DNA of 64,000 bases from Deltaproteobacteria bacterium (GTDB lineage: Bacteria > Myxococcota_A > Polyangia > Polyangiales > Ga0077539), in contig JAUXYJ010000055.1 in assembly GCA_030694465.1 (NCBI GenBank), forward strand, positions 62,001 through 126,000, read 5' to 3'. Position numbers and translations under genes: made by a program. A model generated the notes under the pieces. That model was not told where the DNA came from, did no database searches, and saw nothing but the letters and a program-made list of their open reading frames with translations. Positions 62,115 to 64,000 of this stretch are shown piece by piece. The stretch's first letter is position 1. Every line of letters begins with the position of its first letter.

Positions 62115-64000
62115 GCCACGAGCGTGACGATTCTGCGAGCGAAATCGCTGACACAACGGAGCCTTCGGGCGAGCTCGCTTCCGCCCAATCCAGTCCTGAA
62201 CCTGCGGCCGAAGTGCCCCTCGCGTTGAGCGATCCAGCCACCGGTGGCGGGAGCCCCGAGCCTGAGCCAGAGAGCCCGCAAGAGCCTCCGAGCGAGACCG
62301 CAGAAGAAGTCCCTTCGGTCGAGTCGGTCGAGACCGTCGAGACCGTCGAGACCGTGGGCAAGGGCGCGGCGAAATCGCGCTGGCCGGCGTTTGCGTGGGG
62401 CGAGCGCGTGATCCCGGATTTGCGAGACCATGGCTTGGGCTTCTTGCTCTGCGCGGTGTACGTGCTGTTGCTCATTTGGACGGCGAAATCACTGGGATAC
62501 GCGCGCGACGAGGGTTTTTACTTTGACGCCGCGCGGTCGTACGCGCGCTGGTTTGACGTGCTCTCGAGCAATTGGCGCGAGGCGATCACGCGGCAGAGTG
62601 TCGATGCATTTTGGCAGGCCAACCACGAACACCCCGCGTTGATGAAGAGCCTGTTCGCGCTCTCGTGGAAGTACCTCTACGTCAAGCATCACGTGTTCGC
62701 AGAGGCCGGAACCGCGATGAGGTTTCCGGGCATGGTGATGGGCGGCGCCATGCTGTGGCTCGCGTACATCATGGGCTCGCGCGCTTATTCGCGACGTGCG
62801 GGCTTGTTCGCTGCGCTCGCGTTGGCCCTGATGCCGCGGTATTTTTATCACGCACACTTAGACTGCTTCGATGTACCCGTGATGTTCTGGTGGACGCTCG
62901 TGGTCTATTGCTACTGGCGTTCGATCGAGGGATCGATGCTGTGGGCCGTGCTGACTGGGATCGCGTGGGGCTGCGCGCTCAACGTGAAGTTCAACTGCTT
63001 CATGCTCCCAGTGGTCTTCTTGATTCACTGGTTTGTCGTGCGCGGGCGACACGTCGGATCGAGCGCGAAGCTCGGCGGGTTCTCGGCCCCAGTCGCGGTG
63101 CTCTCGATGCTCACGCTGGGCGTGGTGACCTTTGTCGCGCTGTGGCCTTGGATGTGGTTCGACTTTTTGTCCGCTGAGGGAGGGCGCCCCGGGCGCCTCG
63201 GCGAGTACTTAAGCTTTCACTGGAACCACCCGTATTACAACATGGAGTTCTTCGGACATAACTACTTTCGCCCGCCATTTCCCAGGAGTTTTCCGTACGT
63301 GATGATCGCGTACACCGTCCCCGCGATCACGTTGGTGCTGTTCACTGTGGGCTTGATCTCACGCGTCCCCGCGCTGCTTCGGCAGAGCGCCGCGCTCGCG
63401 TGGTTTGTCCCTCCCGTGGGAGCGCTTCGCGCACTTCATCAGCAGCATGTGCGACGCGACGGCGACGACCCGCTCGGGCTCGATGTGCTGTTCTTAGGCG
63501 CTGGCTACGCGATCCTCGCGCTCTGGCTCAAGACCAACACGCCCATTTTTGGCGGCACAAAACACTGGTTTACGGCCTACCCGTTTCTGTGTCTCTTCGC
63601 GGGCGCGGGCTTTGAGTACTTCGTGCGAGCTTCAGAAAAGACACTTCGCGTACGGATGCCGCGGGTGTCGAAATGGTGGCCGGCTTGGCTGCTGGTGTTG
63701 CTCCCCGCCGCGGTGCAGACACAGCACTCGCACCCCTTCGGACTCACCGCGTATACGCCCCTCGCGGGGGGCACTCCAGGCTCGGCAGACCGCGGAATGA
63801 ACCGTCAGTTCTGGGGCTTCACGACCGGCAGCCTCGTGAGCTTTTTCAACGAGCGCGTGCCGCCCAATGGCTCGGTGTTTATTCACGATACCGCGTGGCC
63901 GTCCTGGGAAATGATGCAGAGCGATCGCAGGCTTCGGCCGGACATTCGCGTGGTGTGGGAGGTCGGGCCTGCGGACTTCGCGATCGTCCATCACGAGCTG
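62111..64000 (+). CDS. GT39/ArnT-like membrane glycosyltransferase (3' end outside window)
   Basis: The frame is open from the ATG at 62111 to the window end (630 codons seen). Residues about 1-85 are a Glu/Pro/Ser-rich, probably disordered cytoplasmic tail, including VETVETVET (a 9-base DNA repeat). The membrane domain starts at about 115 (FLLCAVYVLLLIW). The first external loop has YARDEGFYF, with the Asp-Glu pair used by dolichyl- or undecaprenyl-phosphate sugar-dependent transferases. HEHPALMK and the following helices (LFAALALALMPRYFYHAH) fit the PMT/ArnT/GT39 group. It should transfer a sugar from a lipid carrier to a protein or lipid on the outer face. Acceptor unknown. Confidence 0.8.
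   Translation, partial: MSHERDDSASEIADTTEPSGELASAQSSPEPAAEVPLALSDPATGGGSPEPEPESPQEPPSETAEEVPSVESVETVETVETVGKGAAKSRWPAFAWGERVIPDLRDHGLGFLLCAVYVLLLIWTAKSLGYARDEGFYFDAARSYARWFDVLSSNWREAITRQSVDAFWQANHEHPALMKSLFALSWKYLYVKHHVFAEAGTAMRFPGMVMGGAMLWLAYIMGSRAYSRRAGLFAALALALMPRYFYHAHLDCFDVPVMFWWTLVVYCYWRSIEGSMLWAVLTGIAWGCALNVKFNCFMLPVVFLIHWFVVRGRHVGSSAKLGGFSAPVAVLSMLTLGVVTFVALWPWMWFDFLSAEGGRPGRLGEYLSFHWNHPYYNMEFFGHNYFRPPFPRSFPYVMIAYTVPAITLVLFTVGLISRVPALLRQSAALAWFVPPVGALRALHQQHVRRDGDDPLGLDVLFLGAGYAILALWLKTNTPIFGGTKHWFTAYPFLCLFAGAGFEYFVRASEKTLRVRMPRVSKWWPAWLLVLLPAAVQTQHSHPFGLTAYTPLAGGTPGSADRGMNRQFWGFTTGSLVSFFNERVPPNGSVFIHDTAWPSWEMMQSDRRLRPDIRVVWEVGPADFAIVHHEL
62327..62353 (+). repeat. Three tandem GTCGAGACC units
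   Basis: A 9-base unit repeated three times without change, preceded by one variant (GTCGAGTCG). It encodes VET repeats in the disordered tail of the glycosyltransferase and keeps the frame, so copy number can vary without breaking the gene. Confidence 0.85.

Noticed and set aside
62327..62353. Short tandem repeat as a CRISPR or integration site
   Set aside because: No spacers, no flanking cas genes, in frame within a disordered tail; it is a coding microsatellite.
1..64000. tRNA, rRNA, transposase, phage or CRISPR content
   Set aside because: I looked for tRNA T-loop patterns, transposase-like frames and regular repeats and saw none I could support; dedicated searches were not possible here.

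Overview
The window is GC-rich (roughly two thirds G+C), densely coded chromosomal DNA that looks like a myxobacterium or close relative (Myxococcota). Supporting signs are DUF4215-type Cys-rich repeats, an IgGFc-binding-type surface protein, a MYXO-CTERM-like tail on a matrixin, a Gly-rich GEGTIGLG/GTIGHG motif, many large lipoproteins, and the high-GC shadow ORFs opposite nearly every gene. I count 41 protein genes, two of them cut by the window edges. I found no tRNA, rRNA, IS element, prophage or CRISPR array.

Layout. 1-6.8 kb: the tail of a membrane protein, a lipoprotein, a LOG-family nucleotide hydrolase coupled to a serine hydrolase, then on the minus strand an M14 carboxypeptidase coupled to a LppC-like lipoprotein. 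7-24.7 kb: an exported-protein region with a DUF4215 lipoprotein, an IgGFc-binding-type lipoprotein, an M43-type metalloprotease lipoprotein, two giant tandem alpha-2-macroglobulin-like paralogues without a thioester, and a two-gene matrixin unit. Inside it, on the minus strand, lies a SelL-like redox gene with an in-frame TGA (10488-11036). 25-30.5 kb: an ECF-like sigma factor, a HPxG-type exported protein coupled to an FHA-GGDEF diguanylate cyclase, queG, an orphan E1-alpha dehydrogenase and an ABC ATPase. 30.5-47.6 kb: a Cys-rich repeat lipoprotein, an acyl-CoA carboxylase beta subunit, an RluA pseudouridine synthase, an ExbD-like protein, a double-VWA membrane protein, tcdA, a beta-propeller protein, two paralogous anchored proteins ending in Asp-boxes, a metalloenzyme and an exported propeller-like protein. 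48-54.7 kb: argD-argF, a DnaJ-TPR protein, a DnaK and a small-domain effector-like protein. 54.7-64 kb: NamZ-type muramidase, two large lipoproteins, and a membrane protein coupled to a GT39-like glycosyltransferase that runs off the end.

The best candidate for something unusual is the redox gene. The annotated-looking 136-codon ORF (10488-10898) lacks a redox site, but reading through one TGA at 10908-10910 joins it to 42 further clean codons and gives a complete 182-residue SelL/AhpC-TSA_2-like protein with the TGA at the first position of a UxxC motif. A perfect 6-bp hairpin with a five-base loop lies 14 nt after the TGA, as expected for a bacterial SECIS. The other notable items are the A2M-like pair with an embedded GspG-like segment, and the fact that all eight convergent gene junctions are packed into -15 to +29 bp, leaving almost no room for ordinary terminators.
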